A stretch of 59,936 bases of DNA from the NCBI GenBank assembly GCA_035636095.1, contig DASPZU010000081.1, positions 1 through 59,936 of the forward strand, read 5' to 3'. Below the pieces are notes generated by a model. The model saw nothing but the letters and a program-made list of their open reading frames with translations. It searched no databases and was not told the DNA's origin. The position numbers and the translations under genes were made by a program. This document shows positions 52,718-59,936 of the stretch, in pieces (position 1 is the first letter of the stretch; the number at the start of each line of letters is the position of its first letter). The DNA is from Gp7-AA10 sp035636095. Its GTDB lineage: Bacteria > Acidobacteriota > Thermoanaerobaculia > Gp7-AA8.

Positions 52718-54689
52718 GCGCGAGCGGAAGATTTCGACGGATGCAAAGATCGCCGCATTGCTGGCGATCGCCGTGGCCTTGATCTTTTCCGACGTGCTCT
52801 TCCTCGGCGCCGGATTTTACATTAGAGATATTTATCGTGATTATTTACCATCACGATTTATTCTGCGACAGGTGATCTTCGGCGGCGAGTTTCCGTTCTG
52901 GAATCGCTACTGGTCGGGTGGGCAGCCGCTGGCGGCGAATCCCGGATTTCAGGCCTTTTATCCCGGCACGTGGCTGGCGTTGCTACCCAGCTTTTTCTTC
53001 GGATTCAATCTCGAGATCATCGCGCACATCGCGCTGGCGGCGGCGGGCATGTTTCTTCTGCTCCGGTCGATGACGCTGCGCGTCGAATCGGCGCTCTTTG
53101 GCGCGATCGCCTTTGGATTCGGCGGCGTCATTCTCTCGCTGACCAATCTGCTTCCGTTTCTGACTTCCGTGGCCTGGTGGCCGCTGATCGTGATGTTCGC
53201 GCGCCAGGGCCGCTGGTTTCGCCTCGCCATTTGCATGGGCATGCTGTTGCTGGCGGCCGAGGTGTCGGTGATGGTGATGACGGCCATTTTACTGTGGAGC
53301 GCCGGCGACCTCGCCGGCGTGTGCCGCCGGGGTCGGCGGCGCCCCACCGAGCTCGCGCTTGCACTCCTCCTGGCCCTGGGCATCGGCGCGATCGCGATCA
53401 TCCCGGCGCTCGATCTCAAGCGCGATTCCGGCCGCGCGCGCGCGCTCACGTTCGAGGAGGGGACGTCGTGGAGCATGCCGCTGATCCGGCCGGTCGAGCT
53501 TTTTTATCCGTACGCGTTCGGTCGCATCACCGATGACGGCAGCGAATTTCGTGGCGCCTGGCGGTATCGGCCCCCGCGATTGCCGTTGATCTTCAGCATC
53601 TACTGCGGCCTGCTCGTCCCGCTGCTCGCCATGGCGGGGATCGTGATGCGAGTCGCGAAGTGGACATGGATTGCGATGCCGCTGTCGTATGTGCTGGCGA
53701 TCGGGTCGAATGGTCCGCTTCCGATTTTTTATCGGTGGATTCGCTACCCGGAAAAATTCATCCTGTTCGGCCTTTTCGCGATGATCGTGCTGGCGGCGAT
53801 GGCGTTCGATCGCCTCGATCGCCGCCTGGCCCCGTTTCTTCTTCTGCTGGCCGTGGGCGATCTCGCGCTGCATGTGAACGCGCTGGCGCCGCGGATGCCG
53901 CGTCGATTCTTCACGCCGCCGCCGGTGACGCTGGCAGTCACGGATGCTCGGGGAGCGTCGCGCATTTTCCATCAGGCCGAATGGCCGGTGTGGGGAGAGC
54001 ACGGACTGGCACTCGACGGCGGGGAGCGGACGTACTGGTCGCAGCGCACGGCGTTGATGCCGTTCACTCCCGCCTTGTACGGATTGCAGACAATTTACGA
54101 AATCGACATCAACCTCACTTCGCTGCGCCCGACCTCCGATGTGGTGCAATCGATGTGGGAGGCGCTGGCGCGAGGCGCTCCGGTGCGGCCGTTCATGCTG
54201 ATGGGCAACGCCGAATATCTCATTCTTCCCGGACGGCCGATCCGAATCGCGCCCGGCGCGACGCTGCCGCGCTACTGGTTCGCCGATCAGCTCGTGCGCA
54301 CGGGGAGCCGCGAGGAATTCGTACGCCATCTGGCCACGGCGCGATGGAGCGACCGGGTTGCATTCGTGACATCAGCGCCGTTCGCTCCCGGGCGCGCTGA
54401 AGTTCTGGGAGTGAAGGAGTCCGCGAACCGAGCCGACCTGACCGTGCGTGCCGAGGGCCAATCATTTCTGGTCGCGAGCGTGACGCCACATCGCTACTGG
54501 AAGGCAACCATCGATGGCGCCCCCGCTGCGCTGCAAACCGCGAACATCGGATTTCAGGGGCTGGTCGTCCCGGCCGGAAGGCATGCCATCCGCCTGGCGT
54601 ACAGCAATCCGCTATTCGCAATTTGCGGAGTCATTAGCGTCATTTCTTTCTTGCTATCGATAATCATGATGATTTATCATGATTATTAA
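52713..54689 (+). CDS. YfhO-like multi-pass membrane protein
   Basis: 658 residues with about ten membrane helices in the first 400 residues, then a soluble periplasmic-type domain and a last C-terminal helix. The pattern FYIRDIYRDYLPSRFILR, FPFWNRYWSGGQPLAANPGFQAFYPG is typical of the YfhO/GT-C-like group, which includes polyprenol-linked sugar transferases. The Asp in YIRDIYRD fits the GT-C acidic motif. The start codon lies in a palindromic repeat; the real start may be a later codon. AT-rich islands occur at 52812-52868 and 54643-54686. Confidence 0.75.
   Translation: MTRERKISTDAKIAALLAIAVALIFSDVLFLGAGFYIRDIYRDYLPSRFILRQVIFGGEFPFWNRYWSGGQPLAANPGFQAFYPGTWLALLPSFFFGFNLEIIAHIALAAAGMFLLLRSMTLRVESALFGAIAFGFGGVILSLTNLLPFLTSVAWWPLIVMFARQGRWFRLAICMGMLLLAAEVSVMVMTAILLWSAGDLAGVCRRGRRRPTELALALLLALGIGAIAIIPALDLKRDSGRARALTFEEGTSWSMPLIRPVELFYPYAFGRITDDGSEFRGAWRYRPPRLPLIFSIYCGLLVPLLAMAGIVMRVAKWTWIAMPLSYVLAIGSNGPLPIFYRWIRYPEKFILFGLFAMIVLAAMAFDRLDRRLAPFLLLLAVGDLALHVNALAPRMPRRFFTPPPVTLAVTDARGASRIFHQAEWPVWGEHGLALDGGERTYWSQRTALMPFTPALYGLQTIYEIDINLTSLRPTSDVVQSMWEALARGAPVRPFMLMGNAEYLILPGRPIRIAPGATLPRYWFADQLVRTGSREEFVRHLATARWSDRVAFVTSAPFAPGRAEVLGVKESANRADLTVRAEGQSFLVASVTPHRYWKATIDGAPAALQTANIGFQGLVVPAGRHAIRLAYSNPLFAICGVISVISFLLSIIMMIYHDY
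52812..52868. other. AT-rich island with inverted repeat in YfhO-like gene
   Basis: ATCGTGAT (52834-52841) and ATCACGAT (52850-52857) are a perfect 8-base inverted repeat around an 8-base loop, in a run of rare codons (att aga gat att tat) coding the conserved FYIRDIYRDYLPSR segment. Confidence 0.6.
54643..54686. other. AT-rich inverted repeat at the end of the YfhO-like gene
   Basis: TAATCATGAT (54661-54670), spacer GATTT, ATCATGATTA (54676-54685): a perfect 10-base inverted repeat, coding the unusual C-terminal IIMMIYHDY. It abuts the stop and the start of the next gene (TAATG at 54687-54691). It could be a protein-binding site, an internal promoter or a translation-control hairpin. Confidence 0.6.
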
Positions 54690-55201
54690 TGGCAGAGATC
54701 AAATTGTTCCAGATTTGCCATGAAGGCGATCTGACAGTGGATCTCTCCCGCGCCGTGCGCCGTCTGGGCGCCGAACCCACTTTCGATCAGAGCTGGCATG
54801 TCTGGCTGACGGAACAGCGCCACGCGGCGCCGCTCCTTCGATGGCTGCGTCCGCACGTTGCGCCGGACGCTCGCATTCTGGTCGCATGCACGCAGTTCAC
54901 CACCGCCCGCGATTTCCTGATGATCCGACACAGCACCACTCCCAACGCAAACTACCGAGAGCTGCACGAAGCGATCGCTCGGCTGGGCGTAGTGGTCGAT
55001 TTGCCATTCGAGTCGACCTTCGTCATTCAATCCGACGATCGAACGGATGTCGCGACCCTGGGTGCTGCGCTGGGCGAGTTGTGTCCCGACGATTCGCTGA
55101 TGGTTGTCGGGATCAGTCATGATTGGGCCTACTGCGATTCGGGCGTGAGCCGGATGAACATGCCGCAGTTGCGGACCTCGCCCGATGTGGGACGGGCTTA
55201 A
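54689..55201 (+). CDS. Hypothetical cytoplasmic protein
   Basis: 170 residues from ATG 54689, which overlaps the previous stop (TAATG). No signal peptide. The sequence (ILVACTQFTTARDFLMIRH, NANYRELHEAIARLGVVVDL, DSLMVVGISHDWAYC) looks like a compact alpha/beta protein, but I do not recognise the family. Its last codons (DVGRA then TAA) come from a perfect palindrome, so the native C-terminus may be altered by the repeat. Confidence 0.6.
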   Translation: MAEIKLFQICHEGDLTVDLSRAVRRLGAEPTFDQSWHVWLTEQRHAAPLLRWLRPHVAPDARILVACTQFTTARDFLMIRHSTTPNANYRELHEAIARLGVVVDLPFESTFVIQSDDRTDVATLGAALGELCPDDSLMVVGISHDWAYCDSGVSRMNMPQLRTSPDVGRA

Positions 55202-55209
55202 GCCCGTCC
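55190..55209. repeat. Perfect 20-base palindrome GGACGGGCTT/AAGCCCGTCC
   Basis: Self-complementary over 20 bases, located at the end of the hypothetical gene; the TAA stop is at its centre. It may be a transcription terminator or a member of a dispersed family, and it precedes the exporter operon. Confidence 0.85.
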
Positions 55210-55237
55210 TACATTCCGTTATCATTCCTCGGTTCTC

Positions 55238-56389
55238 ATGTCGGTCCGGCCCGATCTGACAGCGCTGCGCATTGACCGCGAGCCCGAGCAGGAGCACCGC
55301 AGGCCCCCGATCGCGAGGATGGTGGGCTGGTTTGTCGCTCTGATGGTCCTGGTCGTTGCCGGTATCGCCATCTACAGGCAGTGGATTGCGCCGAGCCGCG
55401 CGCCGATGGTCGAGACCCTGGTGCTCAAACCGACCGTGAACGTGACCAACCCGGCTTTGCTGAGCGCAACGGGATACCTGGTCGCCGACAAGCAATCGAA
55501 GATCACGCCGAAGATCTCCGGAAAAGTCGTCAAGCTGAATTTCGATGTCGGCGACAAAGTGAAGAAGGGGGAAGTTCTGGCCGTGCTCGAGAGCACCACC
55601 ATGGAAGCGCAGCTGGCAGAAGCGAACGCAGCACGCAACCAGGCGGAGCTCGAGTACAGCCGACAGCTCGTGCTGTGGAAGCAGGGCGTCACGAGCCGCT
55701 CTCTTCTGGACAACGCCGAGGCGCAGTTGAAGGCTTCGCGTGCGCGCGTCGAACAAATCCGCATCAACATGACCGACATGACGGTGCGCGCGCCCTTCGA
55801 CGGCACCATCGCCACCAAGAACACCGAAGTCGGCGAAGTGATCTCTTCCGTCACGCTGGGACAAGTGTCGGGAACGCTTCCCGCCGGAGCAATCTGCACG
55901 ATCGTGGACCTCAGTACGCTGGAAGTCGTGGCCGACGTCAATGAAGGAAGCATCGGACAGCTTCACGCGGGTCAGCCGGCGGAGGTCACCGTCGATGCAT
56001 TTCCGAACCGCAAATGGCGCGGCGTGCTGCGACAGATCATTCCGACCGCCGATCGCGCCAAAGCGATCGTGCAGGTGAAAGTGAAGATCATGAATCCCGA
56101 CGCGCGTCTGTTGCCGGAGATGAGCGCGACCGCGTCGTTCCTGCAAAGCGAACGCAGTGAAGCCGAGCTGCGCGAGCCCCCGCGCATATGGTTGCCGTCG
56201 GCAGCGCTGTCGGATGGACGTGTGGCGGTTGTGAATGCCGGCAAACGCATCGTGTGGCGCCGCGTAACGACCGGATTGGTCCGTGAAGATCGTGTCGAGA
56301 TTACAAACGGGGTTCGCACCGGAGATCGCGTCGTGATCGAGAATCCCGACCGGCTCAAAGAAAGACAACTCGTTCGATATGGAGAGTGA
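55238..56389 (+). CDS. HlyD/RND-type membrane-fusion (periplasmic adaptor) protein
   Basis: 383 residues: a cytoplasmic N-terminus, one membrane helix (MVGWFVALMVLVVAGIAIYR), then the adaptor layout of lipoyl half (PKISGKVVKLNFDVGDKVKKG), helical hairpin (LAEANAARNQAELEYSRQL), second lipoyl half (MTVRAPFDGTI) and barrel. It links the inner-membrane ABC permeases encoded downstream to the periplasm or outer membrane. First gene of a four-gene MacAB-like unit. Confidence 0.92.
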   Translation: MSVRPDLTALRIDREPEQEHRRPPIARMVGWFVALMVLVVAGIAIYRQWIAPSRAPMVETLVLKPTVNVTNPALLSATGYLVADKQSKITPKISGKVVKLNFDVGDKVKKGEVLAVLESTTMEAQLAEANAARNQAELEYSRQLVLWKQGVTSRSLLDNAEAQLKASRARVEQIRINMTDMTVRAPFDGTIATKNTEVGEVISSVTLGQVSGTLPAGAICTIVDLSTLEVVADVNEGSIGQLHAGQPAEVTVDAFPNRKWRGVLRQIIPTADRAKAIVQVKVKIMNPDARLLPEMSATASFLQSERSEAELREPPRIWLPSAALSDGRVAVVNAGKRIVWRRVTTGLVREDRVEITNGVRTGDRVVIENPDRLKERQLVRYGE

Positions 56390-56390
56390 G

Positions 56391-57113
56391 ATGGAAGTTC
56401 TGGTCCGAATCGAAAATGTCAAGAAAATCTACCGCCGTGACGAATTCGACGTCCCTGTCCTGAATGGTGTCTCGGTCGAGGTCGGCCGCGGCGATTTCCT
56501 GGCCCTGATGGGTCCATCCGGCTCGGGAAAGACGACGCTGCTGAATCTGATCGCCGGGATCGACCGGCCGACCGGCGGCCGGATCATCGTCGAGGAGAAA
56601 GAGATCTCGCGATTCAGCGAGACGGCTCTGGCCAGCTGGCGGGCGCGGCACGTGGGATTCATCTTCCAGCTCTACAACCTCATTCCGGTGCTCAACGCGT
56701 TCGAGAATGTCGAGCTGCCGCTGCTGCTGACCAGGTTGTCGAAGAAAGAGCGCCGCGAGCACGTGACCACCGCTCTCAACATCGTCGGACTGAGCGACCG
56801 CATGTTCCACTACCCGCGGCAGCTTTCGGGCGGACAGGAGCAGCGCGTCGCGATCGCCCGCGCCATCGTCACCGATCCGACCATCATCGTGGCCGACGAG
56901 CCGACCGGCGATCTCGATGCCCGGAACGCCGAGGACGTTTTGAATCTGCTGGCCCGCCTCAATGATGAATTTCAGAAGACGATCATCATGGTCACGCACG
57001 ACCCCAAGGCTGCTAACCACGCGCGCCGGACGCTGCATCTCGAGAAAGGTCTGCTGGTCGAGATGCTTACCGGCTCCGGTATTGCCACGGTCTCGGCGCG
57101 GGCGGAAGCATGA
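56391..57113 (+). CDS. ABC transporter ATPase, MacB/LolD type
   Basis: About 240 residues from ATG 56391, which has GGAG upstream (56381); ATG 56379 would overlap the previous stop. Walker A GPSGSGKTT, Q-loop FIFQLYNLIP, signature LSGGQEQRVAIARA, Walker B IIVADEPTGDLD and H-loop VTHDP are complete. Powers the two FtsX-type permeases that follow; its stop overlaps the first permease start (ATGA). Confidence 0.95.
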   Translation: MEVLVRIENVKKIYRRDEFDVPVLNGVSVEVGRGDFLALMGPSGSGKTTLLNLIAGIDRPTGGRIIVEEKEISRFSETALASWRARHVGFIFQLYNLIPVLNAFENVELPLLLTRLSKKERREHVTTALNIVGLSDRMFHYPRQLSGGQEQRVAIARAIVTDPTIIVADEPTGDLDARNAEDVLNLLARLNDEFQKTIIMVTHDPKAANHARRTLHLEKGLLVEMLTGSGIATVSARAEA

Positions 57114-58252
57114 AATTTTCGAAGCTGATCTATCGCAACATTTTTCGAAACCGGCTGCGGGCGATCCTGACCGTGCTGCTGATGGCCGCGATTTTTTTCT
57201 TCATCGCTACGCTGCTGTCGATTCTCGAGAACTTCACGCTCTTCTCCGAGGCCGGCAAGGGACAGAACCGGTTGGCAACTCAGTCCGCGATTTCTCTAGC
57301 CAACGTCCTGCCTGTCGCGCATGAACAGAAGATCCGGCAGATCCCGGGAATCGCCGACGTCTGCCAGATGCAGTGGTTCGGCGCGTACTACAAGGAGCCG
57401 AAGAACTTCTTCGCCAACTTTGCGATCGATCACCATCACATGCGCACCGTCTTCGACGATTACGCCGTCCCTGACAAAGAATTCGAAGCGTACGCCAACG
57501 ACCGGCAGGGGGCGATCGTGGGGCCGGAACTGATGAAGCGCTTCGGCTGGAAAGTCGGCGATCACATCACGCTCAAGAGCACGATCTTCCCGTTCAATCC
57601 GGAGCTCAACATCCGCGGCGTGTACCAGCATCCGATCGATTCATCGTCGCTCTTTTTCCGCATGGACTACTTCCAGCAGGCCATGGGCGACAACGGTCTG
57701 GTCGGGATGTTCTGGATCAAGGTGAAGGATGCGAAAAACATGACCGCGGTCAGCAAGCAGATCGACGACATGTTTCGCAACAGCACCGATCCGACCGAAA
57801 CCTTCACCGAAAAAGAATTTCAGCTCAACTTTCTGTCGATGATGGGAGACATCAAGTTGTTGTTCCACAGCATCAGCCTCTGCTCGATCTTCATGGTCAT
57901 TCTGCTGGCCGCGATCACCATGAGCATGTCCGCGCGCGAACGCGTGACCGAGATCGCCGTGCTCAAGGCCATCGGCTTTCCTCGCGGATTGGTATTGTCG
58001 CTGATGCTGATCGAATTCGCGCTCTTGACGCTCATCGGCGGGGCGGTCGGAGTCATCGGCGGCACGTTCGTCTATCGCTTTGTGAACATGACGCAGGTGA
58101 CGCAGGGGTTTCTGGTGAACTTCGGTCTGTATCCCAATCCCATCATCGCGTGCCTGATCGCGTCGCTCGGTGTCGGTCTGCTGGCCGGCGGCTGGCCGGC
58201 CATGCGGTCTGCGAACATGAGCGTCGTCGATGGACTGCGGAGGGTGGTGTGA
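57110..58252 (+). CDS. FtsX-like ABC permease, first copy
   Basis: 380 residues, with the N-terminal helix after YRNIFRNRLRAILTVLL, a periplasmic MacB-like domain of about 210 residues and three C-terminal helices ending PAMRSANMSVVDGLRRV. Coupled to the ATPase gene (ATGA) and the second permease (GTGA). The two permeases are paralogous but differ in sequence and probably form a heterodimer. Confidence 0.92.
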   Translation: MKFSKLIYRNIFRNRLRAILTVLLMAAIFFFIATLLSILENFTLFSEAGKGQNRLATQSAISLANVLPVAHEQKIRQIPGIADVCQMQWFGAYYKEPKNFFANFAIDHHHMRTVFDDYAVPDKEFEAYANDRQGAIVGPELMKRFGWKVGDHITLKSTIFPFNPELNIRGVYQHPIDSSSLFFRMDYFQQAMGDNGLVGMFWIKVKDAKNMTAVSKQIDDMFRNSTDPTETFTEKEFQLNFLSMMGDIKLLFHSISLCSIFMVILLAAITMSMSARERVTEIAVLKAIGFPRGLVLSLMLIEFALLTLIGGAVGVIGGTFVYRFVNMTQVTQGFLVNFGLYPNPIIACLIASLGVGLLAGGWPAMRSANMSVVDGLRRVV

Positions 58253-59409
58253 TCCCTCTCAAATACAACATCCAGAACCTCAAAGCCCGCAGCGCGTCGA
58301 CGCTGATGTCGATCTTCGGCATCGGAATCGTGATCGCAGTCATGCTCTCGATGATGGCGCTCTACAACGGAGTGCTGAAAGCGACCACCACCTCCGGATC
58401 GAAGGAAGCGATGATGGTGCTCCGCGAAGGCGCGCAGGCCGAGGTCTCGAGCTGGGTGACCAAGGAAGCGTACCGAATCATTCGCGCGCTTCCGGGGATC
58501 CAGAAAGATGCCGGGGGTCAGCCGCTCCTCTCGCCCGAGATCGTCATCGCCTTCAAGATTGCCAAGAAGGATGACCCGAAGGGCGCGAACGTGATCGTCC
58601 GCGGCATCACGCCTAACGCTTTCGCACTGCGCCCATACGTGAAGCTCGTCCAGGGAAGAATGTTTCGTCCGGCCACGAATGAAGTGATCGTCGCGCGGCG
58701 CATTCGGGAGCGCTTCAAAAACACGGACCTCGGCGATACATTCAAATTCGGACCGCAAACGTGGAATGTGGTCGGCGTCTTTGACGCGGCCGGCACCGCC
58801 TTCGCCTCCGAGATGTGGGCCGACGTCGACTACCTCGGCGAAGCACGCAAACGCACGGCCTATTCGTCGCTTCTGATTCAACCGGCCGATCACGCGGCAT
58901 TCGAGTCCATCAAGGCTGCCATCCAGAATGACAACCGGCTGAAGCTGCAGGTGAAAACCGAGTACCAGTACTACCTCGATCAAGTGAACGGTCTTCTCGG
59001 CATCGTCATCCTCGTTTCGATCGTCACTTTCTTCATGGTCGCTGCTGCCATCCTGGCGACCATGAACACCATGTTCACGGCGGTCTCGTCGCGCAAGCGC
59101 GAGCTCGCGACCATGCGCGCAATCGGATTCAAACGACGAGCGATTGTCGGTGCCATGATCATCGAAAGCGCCTTCGTGGCCTTCCTCGGTGGCGTCATGG
59201 GAATCCTGCTGGCGCTGCCTGTGAATTTGATCTCGACCGGCACCGTCAACTGGCAGACCTTCTCCGAGGTGGCCTTCAACTTCAGAGTCGATCAGATGGT
59301 GGCGTCGATCGGGATCGTGCTGGCGGTCGTCTCGGGCGTGCTGGGCGGCTTGATTCCGGCGATCACCGCGGCGCGGATGCCGATTCACAGGGCGCTCAGG
59401 GAGATTTAG
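58249..59409 (+). CDS. FtsX-like ABC permease, second copy
   Basis: 386 residues from GTG 58249 (PLKYNIQNLKARSASTLMSI). Same topology as the preceding gene: one helix, a periplasmic domain, then three helices, with TMRAIGFKRRAIVGAMIIES and a final ITAARMPIHRALREI. With the adaptor and ATPase it forms a MacAB-like exporter, perhaps for peptides, lipids or antibiotics; the substrate is unknown. Last gene of the unit. Confidence 0.92.
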   Translation: MIPLKYNIQNLKARSASTLMSIFGIGIVIAVMLSMMALYNGVLKATTTSGSKEAMMVLREGAQAEVSSWVTKEAYRIIRALPGIQKDAGGQPLLSPEIVIAFKIAKKDDPKGANVIVRGITPNAFALRPYVKLVQGRMFRPATNEVIVARRIRERFKNTDLGDTFKFGPQTWNVVGVFDAAGTAFASEMWADVDYLGEARKRTAYSSLLIQPADHAAFESIKAAIQNDNRLKLQVKTEYQYYLDQVNGLLGIVILVSIVTFFMVAAAILATMNTMFTAVSSRKRELATMRAIGFKRRAIVGAMIIESAFVAFLGGVMGILLALPVNLISTGTVNWQTFSEVAFNFRVDQMVASIGIVLAVVSGVLGGLIPAITAARMPIHRALREI

Positions 59410-59466
59410 AAACTCGACAACCCGATAACCTCTTTGCGCGTATAACCTTCTGTTCTAACTGAACGC

Positions 59467-59936
59467 ATGCTCCCGCTACGCCCAACTACTTCCGCCCCCG
59501 AGCCAAAACGACGCGGTGGACGTCTGTTCCTGGTCTGGCTCGTCGGCTGCCTGGTCATCATCGGTGCGGAGTTCGGCCGTCGCGCATTGCGCGGGACTCA
59601 CTTCCCGACCGGAGTTCTGACCTTCACGGAGTTCCTGGCCTGGCTGGTCGTCATCGCGCTCACCCTGTACGGCTTCGCGGTTGCGATCCGATGGCTCATG
59701 CGCGCGCTGTTCTGGCGCGTGGGCCGGCGGCTGTTCCTGAGCTACCTGCTGATCGGAATGATGCCGTTCTTCCTGTTCGCGATTCTTCTTCTGACGATCG
59801 GCTACATGATCGCCGGAGTGATGAGCCACGCCGCCCTGCGCGGCGAGCGTCAGGCCAGTCTGGGCCAGATGGAATCGGCGGCGCTGGAATACGGACTCAC
59901 CGAAAAGAAACCGGCCGAGCTTGCCACCCTCGAGAT
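59467..59936 (+). CDS. Membrane protein, N-terminal part only (3' end outside window)
   Basis: Reading frame from ATG 59467 is open to the end of the window. It codes a basic N-terminus, then hydrophobic segments (LFLVWLVGCLVIIGA, FLAWLVVIALTLYGFAVAI, LFLSYLLIGMMPFFLFAILL) and the start of a soluble part (ERQASLGQMESAALEYG). This layout is like the N-terminus of membrane sensor kinases or SpoIIE-type phosphatases, but the catalytic part is not visible. A TATAAC at 59440 in the 57-base gap could be its -10 box. Confidence 0.6.
   Translation, partial: MLPLRPTTSAPEPKRRGGRLFLVWLVGCLVIIGAEFGRRALRGTHFPTGVLTFTEFLAWLVVIALTLYGFAVAIRWLMRALFWRVGRRLFLSYLLIGMMPFFLFAILLLTIGYMIAGVMSHAALRGERQASLGQMESAALEYGLTEKKPAELATLE

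Noticed and set aside
54686..56422. Long minus-strand frame opposite the hypothetical and adaptor genes
   Set aside because: No recognisable domain, and the plus-strand HlyD-type protein is unmistakable.
58072..59388. Long minus-strand frame opposite the permease genes
   Set aside because: Both permeases show FtsX topology and coupled starts, so the antisense frame is not supported.

Overview
The window reads as a GC-rich chromosomal segment from a Gram-negative bacterium. Evidence includes a TonB-dependent receptor with a carboxypeptidase-like N-terminal domain, an OmpW-like porin, lipoproteins, a class GN sortase, and Hanks-type kinase and LytTR signalling. Short palindromic repeats fill many gene gaps. 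This combination suggests Acidobacteriota, perhaps the Thermoanaerobaculia branch, but there is no rRNA or marker tree here, so the placement is inference. No rRNA, tRNA, CRISPR array, phage module or insertion sequence was seen. The content looks like ordinary chromosome.

Layout. 1-2 kb: the end of a repeat-rich secreted protein, a ThuA-like protein, and a coupled gene broken by an in-frame TGA. 2-6.4 kb: an operon of cupredoxin-like protein, CACHE/HAMP/GGDEF/EAL sensor, DUF3034 outer-membrane protein and truncated-haemoglobin lipoprotein, facing a 7TM-PAS sensor with a degenerate GGDEF. 8.8-16.5 kb: an amidase, an NTF2-like protein, a ChvG/ChvI-like two-component pair, a VIT/VWA sortase target with its sortase, and a WGxxGxxG-tail protein. 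16.5-27 kb: esterase, dehydrogenase, secreted metallo-beta-lactamase-fold protein, second amidase, Vgb-like lyase, PilZ protein, quinone reductase and secreted or lipid-anchored hypotheticals. 27-35 kb: a LytTR pair, an ArsR/SRPBCC pair, a NarL-type pair, an SDR, a QueA-like protein and hydrolases. 35-43 kb: a penicillin-acylase-type hydrolase and a zinc-ribbon/HELGH membrane protein. These are followed by a coupled cassette: nucleotidyltransferase-fold protein, TIGR04222 membrane protein with a seven-cysteine Gly/Cys tail, and DUF692/MNIO enzyme. A lone receiver and a DinB protein come next. 43-52.6 kb: HNH nuclease, Ser/Thr kinase, TonB-dependent receptor, glnS, a zinc ribbon and oligopeptidase B. 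52.7-60 kb: a YfhO-like membrane protein, a hypothetical, an MFP/ABC/FtsX/FtsX exporter operon and a truncated membrane protein.

The most interesting locus is 39603-42231. The MNIO family includes iron enzymes that modify cysteines in ribosomal peptides. Here the enzyme gene overlaps by 4 bases the gene of a membrane protein ending in cysteines spaced every four residues, which makes that tail a natural substrate candidate. Other notable items are the cupredoxin/c-di-GMP/DUF3034/haemoglobin operon, the Gram-negative sortase pair, hairpin repeats that supply start or stop codons or sit in frame inside a gene, and short AT-rich islands with inverted repeats inside GC-rich genes.
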